This document shows, in pieces, positions 1 through 11,200 of a stretch of DNA of 64,000 nucleotides (position 1 is the stretch's first letter; the number at the start of each line of letters is the position of its first letter). The notes under the pieces are model-generated. The model saw only the letters and a list, made by a program, of their open reading frames with translations. It ran no database searches and was not told the DNA's origin. The DNA comes from Thermothielavioides terrestris NRRL 8126 (Eukaryota; Ascomycota; Sordariomycetes; Sordariales; Chaetomiaceae), in the NCBI RefSeq assembly GCF_000226115.1, contig NC_016462.1, positions 1,860,001 to 1,924,000 on the forward strand, in the 5' to 3' direction. A program made the translations under genes and the position numbers.

Positions 1-1351
1 CCGGCTGGCTCGGGTCGTCCGCCAGGCTCTGCACGTAGCTGCTCGCCAGCGGGTCGGTGAGCACGATGGTGAACTCCTTCTTGCCGCTGACGGCGGCGTT
101 CAGGTTGCTGAAGAACTCGTCCCAGCGTTTCTTTTCGTCGGCGCTGAGCGAGTCGTTGACGCGGGCGCTCGCGCCGGCGTCAGCGTCGGCCTCGAAGATC
201 TGGCTGTGCAGATCGTCGCGCACCTGGGTCAGCAAGCCCTCGACGGTGGTGAAGCGCCCGCCGAGCGTGCCCGGATTGACCAAAAGGCTGAGCTCGGGGC
301 ACTCAAGGACGCAGCTCTCGCTCTTGAGGATGTCGCGGGCCAAGTCCTCGGCCGTCCTGACGCGCAGCGTAACCTTCTTGCCCTTCTCGGGGATCTCGCC
401 GCCGGTCTTGACGTCGTTGGACTTATATCCGCAGTCGTCGCATGTCGTGTTCATGATGACGACCTGGCGGAAGTGGGGGATGTCAACCATCTTCATGTTG
501 GTTGTGCAAGGGTGCATGCAGCCCGGGCACGAGGCGGGGAACTGGTAGACCTGGTCCGGGATGATGTTGCCCTGCTCGTCGAGGCCGGTGGTGACGGTGT
601 CGACGAGGCCGAGGGCGGCGTTCTGCTCTGGTGTGCGGAGAAACTCGCGTTTCTCCCACTTGCCTACGCCATCGCGGGGGTCGGGGGCGATGAAGGAGTT
701 GCCGGCCGGGTCGTCAACGGCGACGCGGAAGGGGAAGGCCTCGCCAGCGAGCATCTTCCTGCCCTTGGCGATGATTTGCTCAATCTTTTCGTACACCTCG
801 GGCGCTTCCTCCTTGCGCTTCTGCTGGTCGTATGCGAGGTCGTCGATGACCGTCGTCAGCAACCCCTCGACGTTTGTAAGTTGCCCCTTGCCAGCCGGCA
901 CCTCCACGTCCAACTCGATGAACTTGACAGTGGCTGTGTCCGATTTGACGACCTGGCGCTCGAAATCGGCCATGGCGGTTAACCGGAGCTCGTAGTGGGC
1001 GCCTTTGAGTTGGAAGGTTCCGGCGGGCTGGATCTCATTGTTGTGGAAACCGCACTTGTCGCATGAGAAGGACATCACGATGATCTCGCGGAAGTAGGGA
1101 ATCTTGGTTAGAAGGAGGCGTGTCACACCCTGCCGGCATCGCGGTCAGCAACGCATTCGCTTCCAGTGGCTAGACGAGGCCGTCTCGTGTTGGTTTCCAC
1201 TTACATTTTCCTGGCAGTTCATGCACAGAGACTCGATCTCTTCCACGACCTTGTCGTCCTCGGCGCCGTCCGTCCCGTTCGGAACGGCCGCCGCGGCGAC
1301 CTTCTCGACCTTCTCGACCTTCTCACCGATCGGGTTGAACAGCTCGGGCAT
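1..1351 (-). CDS. zpr1: ZPR1 zinc-finger protein (3' end beyond window start)
   Basis: ZPR1 is an essential eukaryotic zinc protein that binds translation elongation factor eEF1A and acts in its folding and in nucleo-cytoplasmic growth signalling. The start codon is at 1351, giving MPELFNPIGEKVE. Exon 1 is 1205-1351. A 75-bp intron (donor GTAAGT, acceptor CAG) spans 1130-1204, and exon 2 runs from 1129 to the window edge. The first C4 zinc finger begins with CMNC at residues 43-46 and continues with CDKC after the splice, followed by a ZPR1 alpha-helical/beta domain. A second CPGC...CDDC finger and a second ZPR1 domain follow, so the duplicated finger-domain layout of the family is visible. 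At least 425 residues are present and only the C-terminal tail is missing. It is first of three tandem minus-strand genes. The splice makes reading frame and family motif continuous, so the model is firm. Confidence 0.95.
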
Positions 1352-1652
1352 CTTGTCTGCTATGTGTGGGTAATTCGGGTTGATGCCGTTTTTTGGGTAT
1401 CTCGAGAAAATTTTGGAGGGGTAAGTCTGTCTGCAGGTCTCTTTATGGCGGGGTAACCGTTTGGGCAACGAGACAAGGCGGGCGACGACCCCTCCGGACC
1501 ACCTAAATTGTGCAAATGGTGGGGCCGCCAGTGCCAGGCGCGCTTATGTCATAGGTGACCCCTCAGTGGCCTGATGTTGCTCCAAGCTTCCCGAACGTTC
1601 GGGAAGTCCTGCACAAAGAACAGGCAGCAAGGCAGCGAGGCAGCGTCTGCAC
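1352..1652. other. Intergenic spacer zpr1 / snm1-like
   Basis: About 300 bp between the ZPR1 start and the stop of the next gene on the same strand. It must hold the zpr1 promoter and 5' leader. I see no open reading frame with protein-like composition and no repeat here. Confidence 0.5.
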
Positions 1653-2258
1653 TCACTTCTTCTCCATGAAGTCAGCAAGGCTCAATCCTAGCCCAGGCCG
1701 TGCACCCCGCGCGGCGTTGGACTGATCTAACATTGCCAACAATCCTGCCTTCCTGGACTTGGCTCGCTTCTTGCTGCTTGCATTCGCGCTGGCCCTTTGT
1801 GAAGCAGTTTGCTGGGGGCCGCCAAGCAAGGACGAGCTCACTCCCGGCCCCGAGGCCTTGGAAACTTGGGCCACCTTAGCTCGGCGTCTCGAGATAGGAG
1901 CCGGGGGCGGCAGCTTGACCTCTGTCTGCCTGCCACAGTGTGCGCAAGCGATGGCTTTCGTCGGGCCTGACGAGCGAGGCTGCGAGCGAGCCTTTGCGCC
2001 TCGAGTCGAGCTGGGCTTCTTGCTCACTCTCTTCTCCGCCTTGACTTGCAACAGGCTCCCTTGTCCGAGCAGCATGATGTGGCCGCAGCAGGTGCAGACA
2101 CGCTGCCGCTGCTGGTCCGACAGCGGCATCTCGTGTTCAAACATGAGCTCGTTGCGCCGGCTCAGGAGATACGCCGAGGCCTGAGGGACCGTGGCAGCGA
2201 GCAAGTGGCCTGCATCTGTGAGAAAGCTGAGAGTTTGGCCCACGGTATTGGTCGCCAT
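1653..2258 (-). CDS. RNase P/MRP subunit, Snm1/Rpr2 family zinc protein
   Basis: A 201-residue intronless gene. The N-terminal helix region (FLTDAGHLLAATVPQASAYL, residues 12-31) is followed by a CTCCGH motif around residues 55-60 and then a second AHCGRQT motif near residue 108. Together these form the zinc site of the Rpr2/Rpp21/SNM1 family. Family members are small basic subunits of RNase P (tRNA 5' processing) or RNase MRP (rRNA processing) in the nucleus and nucleolus. The part after residue 115 is basic and low-complexity (Arg/Lys/Ser/Ala), as in fungal Snm1-like proteins. The helix-CxxC arrangement fits Snm1 better than Rpr2, but this is inference. It lies between zpr1 and the CXXC gene, all on the minus strand with short spacers. 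Confidence 0.75.
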   Translation of the reverse strand: MATNTVGQTLSFLTDAGHLLAATVPQASAYLLSRRNELMFEHEMPLSDQQRQRVCTCCGHIMLLGQGSLLQVKAEKRVSKKPSSTRGAKARSQPRSSGPTKAIACAHCGRQTEVKLPPPAPISRRRAKVAQVSKASGPGVSSSLLGGPQQTASQRASANASSKKRAKSRKAGLLAMLDQSNAARGARPGLGLSLADFMEKK

Positions 2259-2530
2259 TGATGTCCAGCGGTAGTGCTGAGTTGCCTGCGTTCGGCGAAC
2301 GTGTTTTGGTGGCTGTCCGTGGTTTGCGGGAAGTTCTTTTCGTTACGGGACGATGCCTCTGTACGGTATAAGAGTCGCGTACTGTAATACACAACGGTAC
2401 CGTAATAACGAATGGTCCTCTGGTTTTGAAATGGCTTGGCCACATCCAGAACACACAAAGGGCATACCTTGCCAACCTGAGGTTGGACGTTCAGCATTCG
2501 GCGACAGTCTGAAGGCGATTCAATACAGAT

Positions 2531-3318
2531 TCAAGCCCGAATGATCGTCCACTTCACTTCCTTGATACTCACCTCCTCTCCCGCCTTCTCATCGTAGTCG
2601 AACCACTCCCCTTCTGTCAGATCTATGGCTTCGAACTTGCTATTAGACTCGATGCCGTCCGCGAGCCACTCTCCCTGGTAGCCATTGCAGGCTGTCGTCA
2701 GCGCGGCCAGGAACCACAACAAGCACAGAGAACCATGTTCCAACACACCTCGGGAATGAACTCGGTGAACTCGAGGCCACGGCAATCGAACTCGAGAACA
2801 TTCTGTGCTCTCGCCGGCTCGGCCTGCTCGTACGGAGTCGGCGCAGCCTTGATGGACGCTGAGGATTCCCTCTGGAAGCGCAATGCATTAGCTCGTCCAG
2901 AAACTCGCTCACACCACATGACCAGCAGGACTCGTACCTTGCAGTTCTTGCACTTCCATACAAAGTTGGCCTCGCCGCGGCTCCCGCTCATCTCGTTGGT
3001 GTCCTGACTGATGTGAGAGGCCGGCCCGAAATCTGTGTATATTGGGGCCCCTGAGCCCTAAGGGGAGATCTTACGAAGCGGCTGACGGTCACCGGATTGG
3101 GATGCACCTCTCTGCAAGATGTGCATTGCACCTTGAACGTATAATGGAAAGGGTTCTCCGGGGTATCGTTCGGGCGCAGGTTGGTGACACTGCAAAGACA
3201 GCAAAATAGATGGAACAACTCGTAAGCCCCGCTGTGCCTCGGCCGCGACCTGGATATGCACGAGACGGACGATAGCTACTCACCCTGCCAGTTCTGCCGT
3301 CAGCGATAACGCGTACAT
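2531..3318 (-). CDS. CXXC zinc-binding protein, UPF0587/C1orf123 (CZIB) family
   Basis: Five exons reconstruct a 160-residue protein, the usual family length. The exons are 3284-3318, 3075-3189, 2938-3003, 2749-2871 and 2531-2674, all with GT...AG introns, and the exon lengths sum to 483 nt. The protein starts MYALSLTAEL and has two CxxC pairs, CTSC (residues 34-37) and CKNC (residues 68-71). It ends with the family hallmark LTEGEWFDYDEKAGEEV before EVKW. Human CZIB binds zinc through these four cysteines and receives zinc from the chaperone ZNG1; the cellular role in fungi is poorly known. The small size and four introns mean that no single exon is a convincing ORF, so simple ORF callers would miss it. 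It is divergent from the PPR-like gene across about 420 bp. Confidence 0.9.
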
Positions 3319-3736
3319 GGTGATGGACTGCTGATCTCCAAGCTTTCGGCAGAGGAGGGACCTAGATATTGACGTGGCTATGGCAACAACGCCCAACAAT
3401 GAACTTGAAGAGCTGGGGTCGGAGCTCAGGCTGCTGGTGTTGCGGGGCAGTGAACCAAACACATCCGTACGGCGTAACCTTACCGAAGGTTACGGAATAC
3501 GTAGGTGTCGGTACCCTGCAGGACCTGCAACCCCGTCACGCTTCTAAGCTTCGGCCAATTACTGAGCTTCGGGCCCACCAGTTCCCAATTCGCTCGTCGT
3601 ACTCCGTAATGTCATGATCATTTTTCCGACGACGCCAGACTATGGAGTACGCCAAGCTGCTCCCCGACTGAGGCCTGGATGATGCGCAACCCCCAACCGT
3701 AGCGCGCAGGCTCCGCTTGGCCGACATGCCTAGACG
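3319..3736. promoter_or_regulatory. Divergent promoter region, CZIB gene (-) and PPR-like gene (+)
   Basis: About 420 bp lying between two divergent start codons, so it must contain both promoters. It contains short CCGTACGG/ACTCCGTA-type words that recur in other spacers of this window. No TATA box or known operator is obvious. Function is inferred only from position. Confidence 0.4.
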
Positions 3737-6085
3737 ATGCTGGGCCGATGGTCAGCGGCAGTCCAGCTACGGACCTGTCATTGCTTGCCGTGCTTGCGAT
3801 CAAGAGCCAATGAGACCACGCGACAAGCGACGACGAGGGCGACGACAAGAGCGACGGGCTCTCCGCGACGTCGCAGAGCCCTTACCAGCCATATCTCCGC
3901 CGCCTACTACTCCGCCATTGCGTCCGCCGCTGTCGCCGTCGATTCCGGCTGCAATGAGCTCCACGGGGTTACCGGCGCCATGAACGGCTTGGCCCGCCTG
4001 ATGGAGGAGTCCAACGCCCGAGACCTTGCAAAAGTCGTCGAGTCTTCGCTCCCTTACGTCCCGTTCTCCGACCCGCTGTCGAGACGCCTCGTCTTGAACT
4101 ACATCTGCAGGCTCGAGCCTGACTTTCTACGCGTCCTGGAGACGAGGCGCAAGTTGAGATATAGAGAAGTCAGGAGGTTGCGCGCGCTGCTTCGTTTGCC
4201 CTGGAACACGACGATGCCCGAAATTCGGAAGTCGACTCTGGCCCGGTGCGAGGAGGTCATGACTGCGGAGGATAAGGGCGGCTCTATCTTGCACCGAGAG
4301 CCGCGGGACAAGGAAGAGATGGCACAAGTCTCGAAGACCATCAACAACCTGGTGGACCGGCTCCTGGCAGAGGCCTGGTGGGTCTCAGAAATCGAAGCAC
4401 CCGGGGCTCACCCCGCGCTCTACAGCCCCGACTCGGTCAGCACCATGATCCGCCTGCTGCGCTCAGATGGCTACCCATCCTACACGCATCCCGACGCGGA
4501 CGCGAAGGAGGCGGCCAAACAGAGGGCTCGTCTGAACGAAGTCAACCTGCAGATTCTGTTGGACTGGGTTCCGCCCTTCCGGGAACGTTATGTGGGCAAA
4601 ATGTGCTTCAACTTCCTCGTCTGCGGCGTACCGCCGGGCATCCAGAACTACAACCTGCTGATTCTAGGTTTCTCGTTGCTCGGCGAGTCGAATCTGGCAC
4701 AGGCTGTGGTGGATTCTTTCCTCGAGAGCTCACTAAGGCCGACGGAAGCGACATATCTGTGCTTGCTGCACCACTACCGGCTGAAGCAGGATCTACCCGG
4801 CTTTATTGGCATTCTCCGCCGTCTCTTCGGTTACGACCCCCGCGGCATCAACCTGGAGCGACTGACGGCCGACAGCCCGGAACAGGCCCGCTCCCTACGA
4901 GCCTGGGCCGCCGGGAGAGAAAATGTCGCCGTTCTCGAGCGCGGCAAGACGTACGTCGAGCGCGCGCTGCTCACGCAGAACGTGGCCGAGGCCGTTATGG
5001 AGGGCTTGATCGATTTCGAGCTGCTTCGCGAGGCGGCCAAGCTCCTTGCCGTCTGCCTCCACGCGGGGTACAGCGTCAGCAGGGATGTGTTGTGGAGGCT
5101 GTTCCACGCATGTCTTACCGCGTCAGACACAGAGGCGGCCAAGATAATCATACGCGGATTGCTCGACAACATTGACCATGCAACATCAATGCTACTGGGT
5201 CCCAAGCCTATCGGTCACTCCTTGGTGAGGCAACTGCGCCACCTGCTCAACATCTGGCAGGCGACATCACGGTTCGATCGTAGTCGCACCCATGACATCT
5301 TGGAACTGCAGCAGCCTGGGAATCCAGAACAAAGAAGAGCTGCCGGGCATGCAAAGCTCAAGCACCTCGCAACCGCGATTTGGATCCGCGAAACGTACCA
5401 CCACAGCAGCATGATGGGCTGGTGGCTGAGGAGGGTGCAGCGCACTCTCTCCGAGGACAAGCCGCTGAGCGAGCGACTCGACATGGCCGCTTGGGTGCTG
5501 AACCTCGCGACGGAGCGCCCAGCGCGACAAATGGCCAAGAGCGAGCTCATCCAGCGCGTGGCCAGGCTGGCCTGGCTGACGAGGCAAGTTGCCGCGGCCG
5601 ACCTGAGGATTCAGCATGCCGAAACGCACCTGTGCAACCTGCTCGCCCGGCAGACGCCGCGCAAGCTGCGCGCGCACGCCCAGTTCAACCCGGCCATGCC
5701 GATCAAGGCCCGCATCGGCATGGCGCTGCCGTTCGGCGTGCCGGGCTCCTGGGAGTACAAGGCGGCCATGTGCTTCGAGTGGAGCAAGGAGATCGACATG
5801 CAGCTCAAGACGGCCATCCTCGAGGCCATGCCGCAGGACCTCGCGCTGGGCCTGTGGCAGACGCGCAACGACTCGGGCGACATCCGCCTCGGCCGCATCG
5901 TCGCCTACTTCGAGCAGTACCTGGCCAACCTGAAGAGCCAGGTGCATGGGGAGGCCCGCAAGAGAGCCTGGGCGCGGCTGCTGAAAAGGCTGCCCCGGGT
6001 TTCGCGCATGGCGTTTTGGCGGCGGTCGCAGCAGCATGCGACGTCCGAGGCGGCGCCGGCGCCCGCCACCGCAGCGTCGGGTTAG
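3737..6085 (+). CDS. PPR-like protein, probably mitochondrial
   Basis: An intronless ORF of 782 residues. The first 60 residues are rich in Arg, Thr, Ala and Ser with almost no acidic residues, which looks like a mitochondrial presequence. The body is almost entirely helical. Around residues 300-370 there is a pentatricopeptide-like stretch (IQNYNLLILGFSLLGE, then RPTEATYLCLLHHYR) with the typical YN-LI and P-x-x-TY-x-L-L spacing. A helix-repeat pattern continues through residues 420-480. PPR proteins bind organellar RNA and act in mitochondrial RNA processing, translation or respiratory-complex assembly. I cannot name the ortholog; CIA84-like or other fungal PPR assembly factors are candidates. 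The start at 3737 is chosen because it gives the basic leader; another Met (MNGLARLMEE) occurs near 3981. Confidence 0.6.
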   Translation: MLGRWSAAVQLRTCHCLPCLRSRANETTRQATTRATTRATGSPRRRRALTSHISAAYYSAIASAAVAVDSGCNELHGVTGAMNGLARLMEESNARDLAKVVESSLPYVPFSDPLSRRLVLNYICRLEPDFLRVLETRRKLRYREVRRLRALLRLPWNTTMPEIRKSTLARCEEVMTAEDKGGSILHREPRDKEEMAQVSKTINNLVDRLLAEAWWVSEIEAPGAHPALYSPDSVSTMIRLLRSDGYPSYTHPDADAKEAAKQRARLNEVNLQILLDWVPPFRERYVGKMCFNFLVCGVPPGIQNYNLLILGFSLLGESNLAQAVVDSFLESSLRPTEATYLCLLHHYRLKQDLPGFIGILRRLFGYDPRGINLERLTADSPEQARSLRAWAAGRENVAVLERGKTYVERALLTQNVAEAVMEGLIDFELLREAAKLLAVCLHAGYSVSRDVLWRLFHACLTASDTEAAKIIIRGLLDNIDHATSMLLGPKPIGHSLVRQLRHLLNIWQATSRFDRSRTHDILELQQPGNPEQRRAAGHAKLKHLATAIWIRETYHHSSMMGWWLRRVQRTLSEDKPLSERLDMAAWVLNLATERPARQMAKSELIQRVARLAWLTRQVAAADLRIQHAETHLCNLLARQTPRKLRAHAQFNPAMPIKARIGMALPFGVPGSWEYKAAMCFEWSKEIDMQLKTAILEAMPQDLALGLWQTRNDSGDIRLGRIVAYFEQYLANLKSQVHGEARKRAWARLLKRLPRVSRMAFWRRSQQHATSEAAPAPATAASG

Positions 6086-8251
6086 CAGGGCTGGTGAACG
6101 CCCGGGCGAGGCGCGACGGGCGTGTATCTACAGAACGAGACATGTACACTACCTACGTTGGATGCATGCTTGTGACCGGAGTGGTCGGGCATGCAATTAT
6201 GTATATGATATGGTGTACTATGGGATAGACATCTTGGCATTGTACATGCCCAAAATTAGCATACGTCATAGATCGGGGTAGGATATAAGGATGCTGGGAT
6301 TGGAATAGAGTGGAGCTGCGAGTGTCTTGGTGTTTGCCCGCAACGTCTCCTCCTCGTTCAAGTGTCAACGCCTCGAGTCCTCCTTGCCTCTGGGATTCAC
6401 TTCCCTCAATCAGGGAAGCAACAGACAGCTCGGCAGCTTCAGCCTTGCAATCAGCAACCCATGTAGTCTACACTATCTGTGTCAGCACACCACTCTCCAC
6501 TAATCCGTTCTCCGTCCTCCTTCCGCGGTGTGCAGTAACGAGGCACAGCGCGAAGTCCCAGTCGGCCGTTCTAGTATAGCCCAGGGCCCCTGGAGCCGGA
6601 GCCGGAGCCCTGGCACGGGGGACATGTGGCGTCACGAGACAAGCATACCCCGTCCTGGCCGGTGTCGGCGAGTGTGCCTGGCAAAGGCAAGGGGGCTGGC
6701 GGGTGCTGTGCGTGCACATGGAAGATGGTTGTCGCGTGAGGCGAGTCACGAGGTCGGTTTTGTTTCGGACTTTTGTTTCTTTTTGTTTTTGTGCAGGAGA
6801 GGGCACAACTGAGATTGGTGAGAGTGGAGGAGCCCCCTGGAACTGTAGTTACTGTTTTTAGGCCAGAGTTCCAAGAGAGCAAGCATGTCTTCATGATCAG
6901 TGTGGGGAAGTGGAAAGTGTTTTTGTCATCTCACCGTCCATGCTCAAGGTCAAGGCTGTCTTGCAGTTGCCACTTCGTATTCGATAGTTACTCGCCTCTC
7001 GCATCTGAGGTTCAGTCGAAAGTCGATGCGCGATATTCCTTCTGTCCTGCAAGGCAGTTCAGGGAGCGAGTGACCAGGTATCTAGGTAGATTGACTGTGT
7101 AAACATTCAGGACATCGACAGGGCCCGCTGCTGGGCTGCTTCTCACTTTTCAGGTACCTCAGGTAACGTTAGTCATGGAACGTTGTAAGTTACTTTCAAA
7201 CTTTCCTTTCACCACCTACTTTCTAGTCTGTCCTCTTTCCTCTCTTATTTCTTCTTGCCCATTTTCTCGCTCTTTGACAAGTGCGTGGGATGCGGCAAGT
7301 CGACCGACTTGAACGGGAGTGTCCATCCGTAGCACGGTTGATTTAAACTCATTACTGTTGTGTTCTTCAACACTCAGGAGCTTTCTGTGGTTGCCCAATA
7401 GGAATTCAACCCAGCTGCACCGGACCCCAGGACCGAATTTCACTGGCTCCGGCCGGCTCGGGGACCTGTCATGGCAGGCGGGCGGAAACGGAATTCGGCG
7501 GCTTGAGATGCTGCCTTTCCACGTTCCGGCTTGTTTTCTGCTATTCCCAGGAAAATGCCATGCCTTCCAAATCCAGGGCAACGTGCTGGCTGTAAGAATT
7601 ATCTGTGGTCGAAGAAGGAGGAAGCGCACCGTTTTTGATCCCGTACCAGTCCGCAGTACGGAGCACCACGAAAGTATTCCGTACGGAATTTTTTATTACG
7701 CAGGATGCCCACATGGCACCAGACCCTGCTCGCGGCCAGGGCCGTCCCGCTGTCACTGGATGGATTGAAACTACCAGGTACCTTGGGGGTTTCACTCCGC
7801 CAACGGTTTTCGCTCAAGTGACTTATCAACTGCGCGACCCCGCGAGCGCCCTCATACCCTGTCAAATACCTTTTTTGTCCCGAAAAGCTCGAAATCTCCT
7901 CATTGAGATCCCGGCACCGTCCTGAGCACCTGAGATCGATCATTGCCTTTCTTGTTGCTGCATTCGACCGCCGAGTTTGCGTCATAAGTGGACACGGCTT
8001 TCACGCGATCACACCCGTTTACAGGACGAAAAACATCAAGGCCCTCTGCCCTCTCTTCCTTGATATGTGCCTCTCCGCAGCTTGAAAACGGTCTCGGGTT
8101 CTGCATTGATTCACGATGCAAAACTAGCAATCGCTAGTCCTCTTTCGCTTATTTCTCCCTTCTTCTTGCGGCCACTTTCTCGGCCATAGATTATTACTCC
8201 GGTCTGATTTGGTCCAGTTCGCCCCGTCAAACTTCGCGTTGGCACTTCAGC
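6086..8251. other. Intergenic region upstream of nuc-2
   Basis: About 2.2 kb containing the 3' flank of the PPR-like gene and the promoter and leader of nuc-2. Short ORFs are present on both strands but have no protein-like composition. A TAACGTTA palindrome lies at 7164-7171 and CCGTACGGAAT-type words near 7680. I see no RNA gene or transposon here. Confidence 0.4.
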
Positions 8252-11200
8252 ATGAAGTTTGGTAGAAAGTGTGTGTCCCGCACTTCACTCCGGTGGTCCG
8301 TGTAACTAACAGGCGGGTTCAGTCTTCCGCGGAACCAGGTTCCCGAGTGGGCGGGGTCATACATCAACTACAAGGGCCTCAAGAAGCTCATCAAGGCCGC
8401 TGCCGCGGCGGCTCAGCACGGAGAGCAGGTTGATCTGGCAGGTCAGTTGCACTGCGGCGCGGGCCCCTGCTTCCTCCTGACTTGTGGCGGCAGAGTTCTT
8501 CTTCGACCTGGACCGGAACCTGGAGGACGTTGATTCGTTCTACAACAAGAAGTTCGCCGACGCTTGCCGGAGGCTCAGGGTGCTTCAGGACCGATACGGC
8601 AGCTCGCCAGATGTTGTTGCGAACCTTGACGATGACGAGATCGAGGAGCTGATGGGCGCCCTGCTCGAGCTGCGCAGCCAGCTGCGGAAGCTCCAGTGGT
8701 TTGGCGAGATCAACCGTCGCGGCTTTGTCAAGATCACAAAGAAGCTCGACAAGAAGGTGCCCAACACGACCGCACAGCATCGCTACATCTCCACCAAGGT
8801 CGACCCCCGCCCGTTTGCCAAGGACACCACCATTGCCAGGCTGCTGGCCGAGATCAACAAGTGGATCTCGGTGCTGGGCGACTCCCACCACGACGATGAC
8901 GCCAGGTCGGAGAGGTCGACGCGTTCCCTGGGACGAGCGTCGGCGAAAGCCATGCTGAATGTCCCGCCGAGCGTGCTGGACAAGCTAGACCAGGCGGTCC
9001 GGAAAGACGATGTGGAGAGCTTCAAGGAGAGTTTGGCCGCAGGCAACCTCGTGAGCGCGGAACCCGCGTCGCAGAGGATGCTCCTCAACCTGCTCCAGCG
9101 CTCCATTTCTGCACGAGCAAAGGGGTCGACCGCCTTTCTGCTGGAAAATATCACGTCCCTTGACGAACCTGACGACATCAACGGGCGGAACTGCATCCAC
9201 CGGCTCGTGATCCACATCGGCCGGACGAAAACAGTCTCGGCAAGGAACGCAGAGGACTCCAATCCGACGTCGTTTCCCTTCCCGGGCGCGGTCCCGTACG
9301 CGCAGAGCTATCTCACACCAGCGACATCGCCCCTTTCCGCCCCAAGAGTTTGTGGCCTTAAGGAGTCAAACCTTCTCACCAAGGACGATGAGGCGGTGCA
9401 GATGCTTATCTACCTCCTGGAAGCCCTCAAACCCGGCCAAAGGCCCGCATTGAGGGCCCCGGACAGCTTCGGCCGGATCCCGCTGCACTACGCCGCCCAG
9501 TTTGGGTTCGTTGTGGTTTGCCAGATCCTCATGAGTAAAATGCAGGAGTGGGGCCAATTCAACGTTGAGAACGGCATCGACGCTCCCGAATGGCAGGACA
9601 AGGACGGCAATGCGCCGGTACATCTCAGTGTCCTTGGCGGCCATGTCCTGACGACGAAGGCCCTGCTCCAGGGTGAGGACTGGAACGGCGAGAACGACAG
9701 AAAAGCCGAGATGAGGCGCTCCATTTCCAAGTCCAGCGCGATCCTGGCCATTGCCACCAAGGCAAACTTCAAGCCCATCGTGGAGATGTTGGTCGAAGCC
9801 GGTGTGGACATTAACTGGCAGGACAAGGGCGGCGAGACGGCTCTACACATCGCCGCTAGATTCGGCCATGATGAATGTGCCAGGGTGTTGCTGAAGGGAA
9901 CAGCCGAGCAAAAGGCTAATCTCGAGCTCACCGAGAAGTCATTTGCCTGGACACCGCTACACATTGCAGCAGTGGACGGCCACCTGTCTGTCGCCCAGCT
10001 GCTGGTGGACGCCGGAGCGGACGTGGACAAGCTGGACTCGTCGGGGTGGACAGCGAAGGAACACGCGGCTCTGAGAGGGCATCTCGATATCGCCAACCTC
10101 CTCGCAGCACATAGTCGGGAAGCAGAGGGTGCGGGGACGAGCAGCTCCGACGAGGAGAAAGCGGCGTCCGAGCCGGTGGCGCGCGAGGTTGCCTCACTGG
10201 AGGAGAGGAGGTCAAACGGCTCAAACGGCACCTCGCGCTCCGCAGAGCCCGTCAAGTCGTTCGGTCATCGCTACCTTAAGGACGAGAGCCTGGTACTGGT
10301 CAGCCTCGGCTCGATGGACATGCGGAAGAACGTCGAAGCCGTTACGTTGGACAGAGTGCCGCTCACCGAGGCCCATACCACGCAGCTGGACACGGCCCTC
10401 TCGATTGTCGTGTCGGCCCAGGGCGCGCAGGGCGAGCCGACCATCATCGATATGCCGGTGCACGAGAACATCTCGACCGACCCCATCGTGTTCACGACGC
10501 CCGACGCCACCAAGGTCAAGTTGCTGTTCGATATTGTCCCGACCTATTCAGGCAACGAGAAGAACAAGGTCGGACGCGGCGTTGCCCTGCTCTCGAGCGT
10601 GCGTCCGACGATCGGAGCCAAGCGGATGAACCTGCAGGGAGATGTGTGCGTGCCGATCGTCGGCGCCAACCTGGACGTCATCGGCACGGTCAACTTCAAC
10701 TTCCTGGTCATCACGCCGTTCTCGCACCCCAAGATGGAGGTGACGTCGCAGCAGACCTACTGGAAGAAGATGACGTCGACCATGGTGATAGGCCACCGCG
10801 GCATGGGCAAGAACGTGGTGTCCAACCGGTCGCTGCAGCTGGGCGAGAACACGGTGCCGTCGTTCATCGCCGCCGCCAACCTGGGCGCCCAGTACGTCGA
10901 ATTCGACGTTCAGCTTACCAAGGACCACGTCCCCGTCATCTACCACGATTTCCTCGTCAGCGAGACGGGCTTCGACGCGCCCGTGCACACCCTGACGCTG
11001 GAGCAGTTCCTGCACATCAACCCGGACTCGTCCCGCGCTCGCGCCGGCGCCTCTGGTGGCAGCGGCGGCCACCACCACCATCACCACCACTCGCCCACGC
11101 TGCAGCACAGGCAGCTTAACAAGACGCGCAGCAACAGCCCCGGCCCGCGGCAGCGGTCCATGTCGATGGACTGGCCGACCGGGTTTCAAGGGACCAAGGA

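Noticed and set aside
206..982. 258-codon plus-strand ORF at the left end
   Set aside because: Antisense to ZPR1 exon 2.
2558..2575. Apparent donor GTGAGTATCAAG inside the last exon of the CXXC protein
   Set aside because: Reading straight through gives the conserved C terminus and the family length of 160 residues.
11069..11089. Run of His codons resembling an artificial affinity tag
   Set aside because: It lies inside a natural low-complexity Gly/Ser/His insert of NUC-2, uses mixed CAC/CAT codons and has no vector sequence nearby.
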